Assembly (NCBI GenBank): GCA_030323885.1 | Contig: CM059199.1 | Span: 37,394,590-37,458,589 of the forward strand | Direction of reading: 5' to 3' | DNA length: 64,000 nucleotides | From: Branchipolynoe longqiensis | Taxonomy: Eukaryota > Annelida > Polychaeta > Phyllodocida > Polynoidae | Shown here: positions 32,430 through 44,256 of the stretch, in pieces | Numbering within the stretch: position 1 is the stretch's first letter | Layout: every line of letters begins with the position of its first letter | Made by a program: the position numbers and the translations under genes | Notes under the pieces: model-generated | Databases searched by the model: none | What the model was told of the DNA's origin: nothing | Seen by the model: the letters and a program-made list of their open reading frames with translations, nothing else

Positions 32430-33810
32430 GGTCAGTTTTGTTGGTGAGGCGTTGGTATGTGTTAGTTGACTGCTACATGGTGCTTGTGCCCAGCGTGTCG
32501 GCTTGCCCTCAGGCTATATGGCTGCACGCCGGCCGGCTTTGAATGACTTCATAGAACGAGATCGTCAAAGGCTGCCAGAAACTCTAGCAGGTGGTCAGAA
32601 CTTAACCACCCGGTGAGACAACATACCGAACAGCAGCCCAGGGGTCAATGCGAGCATCATAGTGAGGCTGAACCACAGCTTACGGATGTTGTTAGCACTG
32701 TCTGGGTGTGTCCAATGTTGGGGATGCTTGATCATCAACGATTGTATGGTCCATTGCAGTTTCAAAAAGGGTTTATGTTTATATTTAGACTATTTACCCT
32801 GTTGGTTTGGTTAGTTTTGTTGGTGAGGCTTTGGCACTGGTTGATCTTGTTGACTGCTACATGACGTTTGTGCCCGGTGTGTCGGCCTGCCCTCAGGCTG
32901 TATGATTGCACACTGGCTGGTTTTGAATGACTTCACAGAACAAGAATGTTCAAAGGCTGCCAGAAACTCTTGTAATTGATCAGAACTTAACTACCCGGTG
33001 AGACAATTTACCAAACAGGAGCCCAGGGGTCAACGCGAGCATCCTAGAGAGGCAGAACCACAGCTTATGGATGTTGTTAGCACTGTCTGGCTGTGTCCAC
33101 TGTCGGGGATGCTTGATTATCAACGATTGTATGGTCCATTGCAGTTTCAAAAAGGGTTTATGTTTATATTTAGACTATTTACCCTGTTGGTTTGGTTAAT
33201 TTTGTTGGTGAGGCTTTGGCACTGGTTGATCCTGTTGACTGCTTCATGGCGTTTATGTGTGGTGTGTCGGCCTGCCCTCAGGCTGTATGATTCTTGTAGC
33301 TGATGAGAACTTAACCACTTGGTGAGACAATTTACCAAAGACCCTATAATACTAAGACGGCTCACTCCCTATCTCTCCCCTGGTAATGTAAATTTTGCAG
33401 TGCCACCTTGTGGTGGATCTGATCAGCCCAGCTGCTGGTTGGTGTTTCACATGTAAACACATACAATTATATTATACATGAGATAGGTAAGTATGAATAC
33501 ACATCAATATGAAATTGCTATGAACAAATACACATCATCATCAGCATCATCATCATCACCACCATCATCACACATCTCTCACATTCATATATACATTTAT
33601 ACATATAATATAGCAACTATTTAACCAAGAGAACAGCCAGCGCACCAAGTGGTGGGTTTGATCATTTGGATTACACAGCACAGGCTGAGTAAGCTGTCTT
33701 AGTATTATAGGGTCTTTGAATTTACCGAGTAGCGGCCCAGGGGTCAATGCGGGCACCAGAGTGAGGCTGAGCCACAGCTTATGGATGTTGTTAGTACTGT
33801 ATGCCTAGGA
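32430..33810 (+). repeat. ~380-bp tandem repeat, at least three units
   Basis: Units start near 32431, 32810 and 33195 (periods 379 and 385), marked by 'agttttgttggtgaggc', 'tgccctcaggct', 'cccaggggtcaa' and 'ggatgttgttag'. The last unit is split by the hAT-like MITE at 33337. Short frames inside are repeated by chance. Confidence 0.87.
33337..33718. mobile_element. hAT-like MITE in the 380-bp array
   Basis: TIR aaagaccctataatacta repeated inverted at the right end (about 29 bp, 2 mismatches). The 8-bp target duplication aatttacc is at 33329-33336 and 33719-33726. Sibling array units give the empty site. Interior contains (catcat)n at 33536-33565. Confidence 0.88.
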
Positions 33811-34221
33811 GTGTCTTGCGTCAGTGAATCCTAGAGTGCTAATTGAAATATCCAAACTATAATTTTATTGATATTATTTACGCTGTATTTTACGCAGTTA
33901 AAAAAGAGTCAATGTGATTTTTACTGCAATAAATAAATGTTTAAAAGTTCCCTAAAAATAATAAAATTAGCTTGTATATTTTATAACAGTATAATCACAG
34001 ATTCTAGTAACGGGCATCTTGGCCTTAGGATCTAAAATCCCAAAAACAAATGAACCACAGCTGAGTAAATGTGGATAGATAACCATAACATATTTGTATT
34101 GTGCTACAAAATTTAACCCACTATGCATAAATGCTTACTTTACTCACTAGGTGGCGTACACACCCCACCCCTATCTTCACCCCCCCCCCTCCACCCCAAA
34201 TGTGTTTCAGATGAGAGTACC
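33811..34221. other. Unassigned interval
   Basis: AT-rich, ending in a C-rich patch (34165-34195). No gene. Confidence 0.4.
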
Positions 34222-34555
34222 ACATGTGCTTAAAGTTGCATAGTCCGATGGTTTTTAGTTTCTGTCATTTTCTGAACTACATATATTCAGTTGATCATTA
34301 TAATCTACCTTTCTTTAGCTTGAAGTAACCTTGCTTTAAAATTACTAGCTAAATTAATGTTGCCATATTTCCAAAAACCTGGCTCCATAGGATTCAGCAG
34401 TAGCGAGTTATATTGAATTCACTTTAGCATTCCCTTCTATGCGGCAATAAACACTTAATAAATGCACTATTATCCATGTTGGATATGTAGGTTCAAATCT
34501 AGATAAGTGTTTTGATTTTGAAAATTTGATGTTTTTATTGGACTGCAACTTTAAC
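34222..34555. mobile_element. MITE-A copy
   Basis: cttaaagttgcatagtccg at left, ggactgcaactttaa at right. Confidence 0.87.
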
Positions 34556-35130
34556 CGAAACACTTACCTAGATTTGAATTTACATCACCAACATTTTGGT
34601 TCAGGTGGTAAACATTCATCAGTGCATAGTCAATTTAATAAGGACCAGACGGGATGGCCGAATGAGTTAAGAGCGTCAGTCTCCCATGCTGGTAGATCAT
34701 GGGGTCGTGGGTTCGAACCCTGGTCGAGTGAAACCAATGACTTCAAAATTGATACTTGTCGCTTCCTAGCCAGGCACTTGGCATTATTAGGACAGGGCAA
34801 GGACTGGTGTGCTCAGTGTTAGGATAATGTGACTGAGTGGGATACCAGGTTATGGTGCGATGGCCTGGTTTCCCAGTGGGACAGCACTATAAAGTCGCAA
34901 TGAGTGTGCACTGTCACAAGTCGGTACCCGTCCTGATATGACCTTAGATGTTACTAGGACGTACAACAACAACAAACAAATCAATTTAATATAACCTGTC
35001 AGTGCTGAAACCTAGGATCTCCAGCATTTCGACGTGCCTGCCAACATTAAATTTGAATGCTTTCACTTCAAAATTAACCCATTAAAATAAGAGTAGCATA
35101 GTCCAAAGGTTTTGAGTTTCTGCTTTCTGA
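34556..35130. mobile_element. Second, degenerate MITE-A copy split by a SINE
   Basis: Continues MITE-A sequence ('acctagatttgaatttac', then 'ataacctgtcagtgctg', ending near 'gtagcatagtccaaagg') around the SINE at 34641-34980. Confidence 0.7.
34641..34980 (+). repeat. SINE-A copy with clear target duplication
   Basis: Full-length copy with intact pol III boxes and (aac)n tail, bounded by 11-bp direct repeats tcaatttaata at 34630-34640 and 34981-34991. This indicates LINE-type target-primed insertion. Confidence 0.9.
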
Positions 35131-35149
35131 ATAGATAAAGATTGTACTA

Positions 35150-35222
35150 TTACCCACTGATCTCTCGGACAAGGACCAACATAGGCAGGTGGGTGTGGAT
35201 AGGGTGATGGTATCAGGGAAAT
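35150..35222 (+). repeat. SINE-B fragment
   Basis: 'actgatctctcggacaagga' and 'aggcaggtgggtgtgg' match the SINE-B leader; no tRNA core follows. Confidence 0.6.
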
Positions 35223-35240
35223 TTACCATGCTTAATCAAT

Positions 35241-35706
35241 TAGGCCGTAATCGATTAACACGACCCGGGCGACTCGAGTCACCCGAGTCATCAGAATTGC
35301 AAATAGAACACCGCGAGTGGAGTCGACAAATACATGTGCTGTGTGCAAAACAACCCGACCCCAGTAACCCACCTCTTGGCTGGGGTTTGCAAGGAGCGAT
35401 GACGTCACATTTGCACTGGTACCGTCCTGCATGGTAACAGCCACCGGTACCAGTCATACATTTTTTTTTTTAGTAATAACATAGATTAATGAAATGGAAA
35501 TATCAATAAACTATGCCATCATAAAAATAGTTAAATCATATCTTGCTGTAATTATATCGGCTACTAAAAAAACTAATAAAACGGCGACCATTTCTATCAC
35601 CCGAGCACGGAGAAGCTTATTCGATTATTCGACCCGAGTCTACAGGATGTGCGCATGCGCCAAAACGTGGCTCGGGTGACCAGAGTCGATTAATCGATTA
35701 CGCCCA
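35241..35706. mobile_element. MITE-H
   Basis: Imperfect inverted ends ggccgtaatcgattaa and gggcgtaatcgattaa, followed inside by cgactcgagtcacccgag-like sequence on both sides; 466 bp. Superfamily unknown. Confidence 0.7.
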
Positions 35707-36088
35707 GTATGTCATTAATAACAAGTGGCTTAACGCATTTGTATCTAATTGTGATATTGTCAGTTATAGTTTCGCTTATTTCTTTCAATACTTCTTTTGG
35801 CTTATCATTGAAGATATAACGTAGCCCAAGTGAATGTATTCGAACATCCTGTGTATGTATCTAACGCAAGATATATTGAATGGGTGTAACTTTGTTAGAT
35901 GTTCTCATAATGAACATTCATGCTGACCTCTGCAGATTTGGGGTTTGCCCAATAACATTATGGTGTCCTACTAACAACATTAACTCGCCACAGGGCGGGT
36001 TCATTCTAAAAATCATCGATAAGTGTTAGCTAAGATGTTAGTAACAGAGCGCTGCTATAAGAACAATACTCTGAAAGACAAAAGCATA
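35707..36088. other. Unassigned interval
   Basis: AT-rich DNA without recognised features. Confidence 0.4.
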
Positions 36089-36090
36089 TA

Positions 36091-36268
36091 CAGTAAAACC
36101 TCTCTAAATCGACCGACCATGGGATCTACTCTAAGTGGTCCATTTAGGGAGGTGGGCGGTTTAGGGAGTTAGAATATTCTCACAATGGTATTATTGCGAC
36201 CCAAATAAAGCGATCAATATAGGGGAGTGGTCGATCTGTGGAGGTGGTCGGTTAGAGAGGTTTTACTG
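36091..36268. mobile_element. MITE-B (pogo/Tc1-like)
   Basis: TIRs CAGTAAAACCTCTCTAA and TTAGAGAGGTTTTACTG, TA-flanked, inverted relative to 19057. Confidence 0.88.
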
Positions 36269-36448
36269 TATTCATAAAAACGCAATTTGGAGGTAGAAAC
36301 ATAAATACAAGGTGTAGTGTCTCTTCTTAGAGACTTAGCGAATGCCTCAGTCTATGGAGATGGGAGAGAATGTTTATTTTAGCAGTGACTATAGTGTAGA
36401 GACGGTTGGGCTTATTTTAGCAGTGGGTATGGCTTAAACAGATAATTG

Positions 36449-36505
36449 TTGTTTGTGTGTTGTTGTTTTACGTCCTAGCAATATCTAAGGTCATATCAGG
36501 AAGGT
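36449..36505 (-). repeat. SINE-A tail fragment
   Basis: 'ttgttgttttacgtcctag' through 'aaggtcatatcaggaagg'. Confidence 0.75.
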
Positions 36506-36566
36506 AGACAGATAATGTTGGGGTTGAGAGAGAGAGTGAGAGATAGACAGGGGGAGTGGGGGGGGG

Positions 36567-36896
36567 GGAGTTGGTTTCTTGTTTTACGTCCTGCCAACAT
36601 CTAAGGTCATATCAAGACAGGTACCGAGTTGTGACAGTGCGCACTCATGCCGACTTTATAGTGCCACCCCACTGGGAAATCAGACCACTGGCACCAGGAC
36701 TCAATATCTCACTCAGTCACATTATCCTGACACTGAACCAACCAGCCCTTGCCATATCCTACTAATGCCGAGCACGAGGCTAGGAAGCGACACATACCAA
36801 TTTTGTACGTCATTGGTTTGACTCAACCGGGAATCGAACTCCCGACCTTCCGCACGGGAAGCCTACACTCTAGCAACTGGGCGACCGCGTCCGGTC
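36567..36896 (-). repeat. SINE-A copy
   Basis: Full body; inverted head 'gggcgaccgcgtccggtc'. Confidence 0.88.
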
Positions 36897-37560
36897 AAGT
36901 GATGCTGAGAGAGGCTGGAGTGAAAACGAAGGATATGTATAGCCTATATAATGTATTACTTGAATATAAATAACGTTTACGATGCAGTCCTACTTCTATG
37001 CAGCCTCTGCTCTTCTGTATCCACCTCCACCTACTCAACCTCCGCCGATTCCCAAACCCCCCCATTTATGGGGCGTGTTAACCCCTTACTTCCGGTTCCT
37101 GTGTCAGATTAAACCACAGATTGCGATGGATTTTGAGAGTGTCTCTTTCCAGTCACATAGCGACGCGAAAATAAAATAAGTAAATAAAAAGGAGGAACAT
37201 TTCGTGGACTTTTTCGTCGAAATGAATGGGATAATGATGAGGGCTTGGGAGGACGTGGAAATGAGATCAGAGAAGAGTGCGGAGAGGAAAGGTGGGATTT
37301 GTATATTGTCAGATAATTGTGTGATGGGAAGGGTGGTGGTGTTGTGCAGAGTGGGGGCGGGTGAGCAGTAGGGGGGGGGGGGGGGGCGGGGGGGAGGTTG
37401 GAGTGAAGGTGAGAGGGTGAGTGGGGATTGCGGGTTTAGGTGAGGAGAGTGGTACGGGAGAGGGGAGAGGAGATGAGGAGGGCCGGGAGACAGGGACAGG
37501 GATTTGGGAAGGGATAGGATAGGAGGAAGTGTACGGCCAGGGAATAGGATGCATAGAGGA
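36897..37560. other. Interval without a gene; G-rich from 37370
   Basis: 36900-37200 holds pyrimidine-rich and ordinary DNA. 37371-37500 is GGGGA/GGAGA-rich with long G runs. Confidence 0.5.
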
Positions 37561-38065
37561 CCGGTGTCGCAGTTTCAACGCCCGGTCAGTTTCCACGGCC
37601 CGTATAGACTCAAACTCAAGGCATTGTCAATGGTCATGAGCAATCTTCATACAGAAAATACAGCAAAAGTGAAATATCTATAAAACTACACCACCTATTA
37701 ACAAATCGGTTGGTACCACATATAGAAAACATCTTTACCAAAAAGACTATTAAATTTATAAGGTTAGGGTTCTTGATTAGTATTAATTTTGAATAAAACT
37801 AAGGTTTTGCACTGCGCGTACCATCAAACTCAAGGCATTGTCAACGGTCGCTAGCAATATTCATACAGAAAATACAGGAAAAGTGATATATCTCTAAAAC
37901 CACACCACCAAGAAACAAATCGCTTTGTACACATGTAGAAAACAGCTTTACCAACAACATTATATTAAATTTATAAGGTTAGTGACGATGATGTCAGATT
38001 TTGACGCATGCGCATGAAACTGACCGGGCGCTGAAACTGACCGGGCGCTGAAACTGCGACACCGG
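37561..38065. mobile_element. MITE with CCGGTGTCGC termini carrying the 19393-type core
   Basis: Left ccggtgtcgcagtttca and right (inverted) ccggtgtcgcagtttca match over about 33 bp; the right side has the inner segment duplicated. Inside are two antisense tandem units homologous to the core of the hAT-like MITE at 19393-20013 ('caaactcaaggcattgtcaa'). Confidence 0.8.
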
Positions 38066-38340
38066 GAAGAGGACGGGTATGGGCCAGGGGGTGGGGACGG
38101 GACGAGGCCCGGGTACGGAGCCGGGGGGGGAGGGGGGGGGGGGGGAGGGGGGGAGAATGAGGGGTAGAAGGGGGGGGGGGGAAGGGGGGATGGAAGGGGG
38201 GATGGAAGGGGTGGGGGAGAAGGAGGTGCAGGAAGAAGGGGTGTAAGGAGGTAGAGGAGAATGTGTGTAAGGGAGTCGGGTAGGGAGGAGGTTTAAGTGT
38301 GGTGGTCTTGGGGGCGGGGGGGGGGGGGGGATGACGGTCA
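38066..38340 (+). repeat. G-rich low complexity
   Basis: Many G runs of 6-12 (gaagggggg, agggggggg). Long minus-strand Pro-rich frames here are artefacts. Confidence 0.85.
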
Positions 38341-38554
38341 TTCAGCATCGTGGACATATCCATAATACAAACCACGACGATGCATGCCGTGTCCCTTTTA
38401 AGTACTCCTATCTATCCATCATCGCCCCCGGAGGGCACCACTTCACTAACACACCCATGTACTAACAGCACCAACACGCAAATAATCACCATCGGGTTCC
38501 GAGTAAATTAAGGGCAAGTCGATGCGTTCTCATTGTGCGAATGTATATGTGTGC

Positions 38555-38607
<53 letters not shown>

Positions 38608-38655
38608 TATATCATATATATATCATATATATATCATATATATCATATATCGGCC
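38555..38655. repeat. TA / (atatatc)n microsatellite
   Basis: About 45 bp of TA then atcatatat units. Confidence 0.9.
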
Positions 38656-38990
38656 AAGGGATCGGGTGGGGCTCAGGCATGCCTCGGGGCGGGGCTCGAG
38701 TGGGGTCTCGGGCGGGGCTCGGGAAAGGTCCATCGGGGTTCGGCGGTGCTCGGGCTCGGTTCGGCCAGGGCAAAGTGGAGGTTTGGGAGGGGGGTTTGGG
38801 CGGGGGCTCGGGTGGTGCTCAGCGGGGCTCGGTTCGGGTGGGGCGGGGCGGGGCGTGGCAGGGCTCGGTTCTAGCGGGGGCTCAGTTCGGGCAGAGTTCG
38901 GTTCAGGCAAGGCTCGGTTCGGGCGGGGTTCGGGCTAAGTTTGGGTGGGGTTCGGATGGAGGCTCGGACAGAATCTCGGGCAGGCTCCGT
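38656..38990 (+). repeat. GC-rich minisatellite (ggctcgggcggg)
   Basis: Irregular units gggctcgg / ggttcgggcgggg over 330 bp. Gives spurious Gly/Arg-rich frames. Confidence 0.85.
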
Positions 38991-39109
38991 CTCGGTCCGT
39001 GGCCTAAAGGAGCAGTGGGACCATGCACTCTCACCCCTGAAGTGTTATATATCCTCTGACCCCTCCCCCTGCCTGTCTGACACAGATTTAGAGATGCCAC
39101 TCCCTTCCG

Positions 39110-39990
39110 CCACCCGCATCACTCCCCGTTCCTCCCCTTCATCCCCCGACCCCCCCCCCCCCCATCCACGCCCCGCTTAAAATTCCACTCCTCCAATCCT
39201 GCACTCGCTTCTCTTCCCGCTTATATTCTCTCTCCATCTATTCCCTCCGTACCCTCCCTTACCCTCCTATCCTTTCTCCTCTCAAGCCCTTCCCACTGCT
39301 CCCAGCCCCGCTTATCCTGTCTCTCCTCTCCTCCCCTTCCAGCCCCCGCCCTATTCTCTCTTCTCAACTCCCTTTCCCTCTCCACACCTATCAACCCCTC
39401 TCCTCTCCTCCCCTCCCCTCCCCTCCCCCCTCCCAGCGCCACCTATCGTTCTCTTCTCACCTCTCCTCCCCTCCCAGCCCCTGACCTATTCTCTCTTCTC
39501 ACCTCCCCTTCCCTCTCCACACTTATCAACCCCTCTCCTCTCCTCCCCTCTCCTCCCCCCTCCCAGTGCCACCTATCGTTCTCTTCTCACCTCACCTCCC
39601 CGCCCCTCTCTACCCGACTTCAGTTAGGTCTTCACTCTTCTTTCTCCTCTCCGCCCCCTCCCCTCCCCTCCTCCCTTACACCTCCATCTTCCCCTTCCCG
39701 CTCCCTATCCTCCACCCTCTCCTCCTTCCCTACTCCACTCTACTTCCCTTTCTCCCACCTTCCTTCCCTCCTCCCTTCTCGATTATTCCCGCTCCCCCTC
39801 CCATCCTCTCCCTCCCCTCACCTCACCTCCTCTCCCCACTTCTCTTCGGTGTTCAACCTCTGTTCTTTCCTTCCCTCTCCGATCCCTCCTCTCATCTCCC
39901 TTCCCTTCCGGCCCTGCACAGTCCACTTCGCTTTCTTCCAGCTCTTCCTACCTCAGCTTCCCTCTGTGCTTCCTTCTCATATGTTTGACG
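39110..39990. repeat. CT-rich low complexity
   Basis: Nearly continuous cctctcctcccc-type DNA, with one approximately 170-bp duplication ('cctctccacacctatcaacc', 'gcgccacctatcgttctc' at 39375 and 39505). Confidence 0.85.
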
Positions 39991-40123
39991 TCCAATAGCC
40001 AATAGTAAAAAAACAATGTGCTCAAGAGGGAACGCTAAATAAAACAAGCTTTACTTTTGTTTAAAGGAAAAATAAACGATAGAGGCTTCCACTCCCCTGA
40101 CTCCCCTTCCCGCCCCCATTTCT
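39991..40123. other. Short unique interval between CT-rich blocks
   Basis: Ordinary AT-richer DNA; nothing recognised. Confidence 0.4.
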
Positions 40124-40735
40124 ATTCAGTTCTCCACCCCTTTCCTTTCATACACTCTGCCATCTCTTCCATTCCTTCCCGATTTGCTCCCCTCCACCCT
40201 GCCATCGCCCACACCCACACTTCAATCCATTCTCTGCCCTCTCTTCCATTCCTTCCCGATTCGCTCTCCTCCACCCTGCCATCGCCCACACCCACACTTC
40301 AATCCATTCTCTGCCCTCTCTTCCATTCCTTCCCTATTCGCTCTCCTCCACCCTGCCATCACCTACACCCACACTTCAATCCATTCTCTGCCCTCTCTTC
40401 TATTCCTTCCCGATTCGCTCTCCTCCACCCTGCCATCGCCCACACCCACACTTCAATCCATTCTCTGCCCTCTCTTCCATTCCTTCCCAATTCACTCTCC
40501 TCCACCCTGCCATCGCCCACACCCTCACTTCAATCCATTCTCTGCCCTCTCTTCCATTCCTTCCCAATTCACTCTCCTCCACCCTGCCATCGCCCACACC
40601 CACACTTCAATCCATTCTCTGCCCTCTCTTCCATTCCTTCCCAATTCGCTCTCCTCCACCCTGCCATAGCCCACACCCACAATTCCATCCATTCTCTGCT
40701 CTCTTCCATTCCTTCCCGATTCCACCTCGTCACCC
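40124..40735 (+). repeat. 77-bp tandem repeat
   Basis: 'gccatcgccc' recurs at 40201, 40278, (40355), 40432, 40509, 40586 and 40663, exactly 77 bp apart. Because 77 is not a multiple of 3, all frames cycle through one another, and the units are stop-free in every frame. That explains the 264-codon frame. Confidence 0.95.
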
Positions 40736-40884
40736 CCCCCCTCCCCCTACACATGAGGCCAAACACACACTCATATACCCTCCTCTCCCTCCCCTTACAC
40801 CCTCTCCCTCCCTGCCGACTGCTCCCTTTCCCACCGCCGCCTTTTCACTAAAGATCCGAGCCTCCAGCTGCCTGAAAGAATCAG

Positions 40885-41155
40885 TAACATTAACAAATCT
40901 CTAACAAATCTCTAGAAAATCTCTAACAAATCACTAACAAATCTTTGATGAATCTATAACGAATCTCTAAGGAATCTCTAACAAATCGCAAGCAAATATC
41001 TAACAAATCTCTAACACATTTCTAACAAATCTCGAACAAATCGAACAAATCACTAACAAATCTTTAAGGAATCTCTAACGAATCTCTAACGAATCACTAA
41101 CAAATCTCTAACAAATCTCAAGCGAATCCTGAGCAAATCCCTAACAAATCTCACC
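40885..41155 (+). repeat. 12-bp array (aacaaatctcta)
   Basis: About 22 imperfect units. Confidence 0.88.
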
Positions 41156-42012
41156 AACACCCGTTGCAAAGAAAATATGTGGCCGATAGCGACTCTTTTA
41201 ATTTTGTTTGTGATCTTATTTATTTTTGGGGGTGAACGAAGAAGTAATTCCATTGTCCTAATTAATAAATGTTGCGAATTAGTGTGTAGGGTTGTTTTTT
41301 TGCTGGAGTGGGGGGGGGGGGAGGTTCTTTTGTTTCTTGAGTGTGTGCATTTTTTTTTTTTGAGGGTGCAGTGTGGGGTTGAGGGTAAATGTGCAATGTG
41401 TTGGTTATTCAGTAGGCAATAATATGAATCATTTGAAGCGGGTGAGAGGGAGAGTGTGTGTGTGTGGGGGGGGGGGGGGGGGTTACGTGAGTGGTGAGGG
41501 GGTTTATTGTGGGGGGGGGGAGTGGGGGGGGGGGCTGAGTGGGTGGATGGGGAGGGAGTTTCGGGTGAGCGGTGGCGTTTGTGGGGGGGGGGGGGGGCTG
41601 TAAGGGTAGGTGCGTGAGTGGTGAAGGGGTGCGGTGTTAGTGTGAGTGCTTGTGTTGGGATGGTGAGGTTCTGTGAAGGTGGTGGTTGTGAATGTAGAAG
41701 GTCCCGGGTGGGTGGGTGGGTGTGGGTGGGTGTGGGTGTTGGGGGGTAACCAGCTCACAATAACTCAACACGGCAATTGGCCTCAGTTCTACTGACTGCC
41801 CAAGGCAATGCTCACAGGAGATGTGTGTGTAAGTCACTAAGTGTGTGTGGGCATGTGTACGTGTGTGTATGATTTGTGTGTATGTGTGTTGGTATGTATT
41901 TGTTTATTGGTGTGTGTATCTGTAGGGCAGGGCATGCACACACCAACTGACTAGAACGTCTATGGCCAGAAATTCTTTTAGTGATTTTGGGGAGGGGATG
42001 TACACTAGTCGA
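41156..42012. other. G-rich and (GTGTG) low-complexity interval
   Basis: 41156-41300 ordinary; 41305-41600 many G runs up to about 18; 41690-41930 tgtgggtgg / tgtgtatg repeats. No gene. Confidence 0.6.
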
Positions 42013-42907
42013 TTAAAGTTGCATAGTCCGATGGTTTTGAGTTTCTGTAATTTTTCTGAGATAGCTTCAAAATATATTGAATTGATTGCTATAAGTATAA
42101 TCGACCTTACTTTAGTTTGAAGAAACCTTTATTTAAATGACTAAAATTTTAGATATTTGAATTATAAACATGTGAAATTAGTTTTGGCAAACACGCCAAA
42201 ATTCTTACACAATAAGCTTCTGCAGTAATACTAATAGGTTCTATTAAATTGGCTCAGTATTCCCTTCTATGTGGCAACACAGTGTAAAGTCGCCGGCTGG
42301 TGGTGTGGGTGGTGCGGACAAGCCAAATGAAAGCAATACAGGTAATGAAAGAAAATAGGTGAAGAGTGAAAGTAGGAGAGTGAGACTCCTTCACTTATTG
42401 ATTTATATAGGTTTTCTAGAATCCAAGATGGCAGTGGTCACATGGTTCAATCCACCAATCAGAGTACAATGTGCTGTATCCAAGGCCTTGTTATGCTGGA
42501 TACAGTGCCTTGTAGTGGCCAATGATCCATAAATAACACCATGGGGGGAGGAGGTATGTGAGGTGACTCTTCCAAAGAGTGTATCTAGCAAATCTCGGAA
42601 GTGACACTCCTCCAAAGACTATTTTACTATACAATTTCTAAACCCAATGAGTAATAGTTTACCAACTCCACACATCCCTCATATGCCTTTGGGTTTTTAT
42701 ATATTACCTTTTATCATTATATAGAGTGTTTGTAATTTATTATAGTAATTTCACATCGGTCCTCATGTATTATATCGGAAAATTTTACAACATGCTTATG
42801 AAAAAAAATAGATGCATCAGTACCTGAGGTAGATAGGTAGTATCAAATCTAGATGATTCTTTTGCTTTTGAAAATTTGATGCTACATTGGACGATGCAGC
42901 TTTAAGC
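42013..42907. mobile_element. MITE-A copy split by an unclassified insert
   Basis: Ends ttaaagttgcatagtccg and gatgcagctttaag. MITE-A is interrupted at about 42276-42805 by a 530-bp segment whose boundaries and identity are unclear ('gtgtaaagtcgccggctgg'). Confidence 0.75.
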
Positions 42908-43024
42908 AAGGTTAGTCCCCGTTGTGGACAATTGGTCTTCCTCATGTCATTACTCTAATGTTGAATGCCACACTAGGTAGTGACAATTATACATGTTTAA
43001 GTCATTGGTTTGACGTGTATATTA

Positions 43025-43087
43025 TATCGATATAGCGATATAGCGAATGGTAGACAGGAAGTGTGAACACTTATTTGTCTCTCTTTT
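43025..43087 (-). repeat. CR1-like LINE 3' tip
   Basis: 'gcgaatggtagacaggaag' matches the 3' end at 13990-14030, with the 8-nt cgctatat tail repeats. Confidence 0.65.
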
Positions 43088-43400
43088 TGTTGTTTTTTTG
43101 GTCCATTAGTTGTCCCAAGCAGGGGAAATCCCAGTCACAGACTGGTCTTCCCCACTCCACTGCTGGTCGATAGAAAGCCCGAGCCTACACTTTTACCGAC
43201 CCAAGGGATTTTTAACCTCCCACACCACATAGACATGGTATGAGAGCAACCGGCCTTTGATGACGCTGTAAGTTATACACAGCGGTGGAAATCCAAATTG
43301 GCAGAGCTGGGGGCATGGGGAATCGAACCGCCGACCCTCAGATTAGGAGTCTGACCTAGAAAAAAGTCAGACACTCTAACCACTCCACCACAGAGAACGC
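43088..43400 (-). repeat. SINE-C copy
   Basis: Inverted: tail 'ggtccattagttgtcccaag' and 'gcaggggaaatccc' at left; B box at right as gggaatcgaaccgcc; A box 'ctaaccactccaccac'. Confidence 0.87.
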
Positions 43401-43782
43401 CATGTGTGTGAGCATATTATTAAGATGAAAAATCGCGTTTTCATAAACACTATCGCCAATGAGATCATTAGTGAGTGTTGGTTCTTACTAAAAATAAGAC
43501 GTCGTATTTGCCCGTCTTCAACCACAATAAATGTGGAAATATCAATCGTATTAGTTGCGCTTAATTGCGTGATTTACAAATTATTCCCTTACAGTTGAGA
43601 AGTTGCTTTAACTAATGGTGGAACAAACAAAATAGCTCAAACGTCTGGCTTAATTAAATATTACGAACAAATCGATATAGGGATATGCATTCCATAAGAA
43701 AATAGACGAATCAATGTAATTGCAGTCTGAAAATTATATTATTAATCCTAAGGCGCAATGGGGATAATTAAAGTAGCGCCAT
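43401..43782. other. Unassigned interval
   Basis: A 64-codon frame (43404) has no recognisable motif. Confidence 0.35.
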
Positions 43783-43785
43783 AAA

Positions 43786-43880
<95 letters not shown>
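43783..43880. repeat. (TG)n microsatellite
   Basis: About 49 uninterrupted TG units. Confidence 0.97.
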
Positions 43881-43881
<1 letters not shown>

Positions 43882-44032
43882 ACAGTAGTGGGACATTAAC
43901 AGATGTTCATGACAATCGATTTGTGGCTCACATTTAAAAAGCTGGTCACAGGTTTTTATTTTATTAATTCGATGTCTTTACAAATTATTCATATTCTAGA
44001 AGCATCAACTGCATTGCACTTAGAACTACTAA

Positions 44033-44095
44033 TACGAGTTGGTTATTGGAGTTTCACGTCCTGGCAACATCGCATGTCATATCAGGACGGGACTG
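44033..44095 (-). repeat. SINE-A tail fragment
   Basis: 'gagtttcacgtcctggcaac' to 'catatcaggacggg'. Confidence 0.72.
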
Positions 44096-44256
44096 ATACT
44101 ATGAATAACCCTTGGATATCCAGTTGAAATATCCTTCTTTTGAACATATACCTATAATTAATTTCCCAGAGAATAGATTATTTCAAAAGATGCAAACTAT
44201 TATCAGTAATCATGAAAATTGCAAATAAAGGAAGTTGTGTTGGTCATGTTACTGTC

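Noticed and set aside
32613..33303. Two similar hydrophobic frames (83 and 101 codons) as a duplicated membrane protein
   Set aside because: They are the same frame in neighbouring units of the 380-bp tandem repeat, with no start context or further support.
38535..39059. Gly/Arg-rich frame of 174 codons
   Set aside because: TA microsatellite joined to a GC-rich minisatellite; not conserved-looking and stop-poor by composition.
40057..40851. 264-codon plus-strand frame
   Set aside because: Lies on the 77-bp array; the same units are read in all frames.
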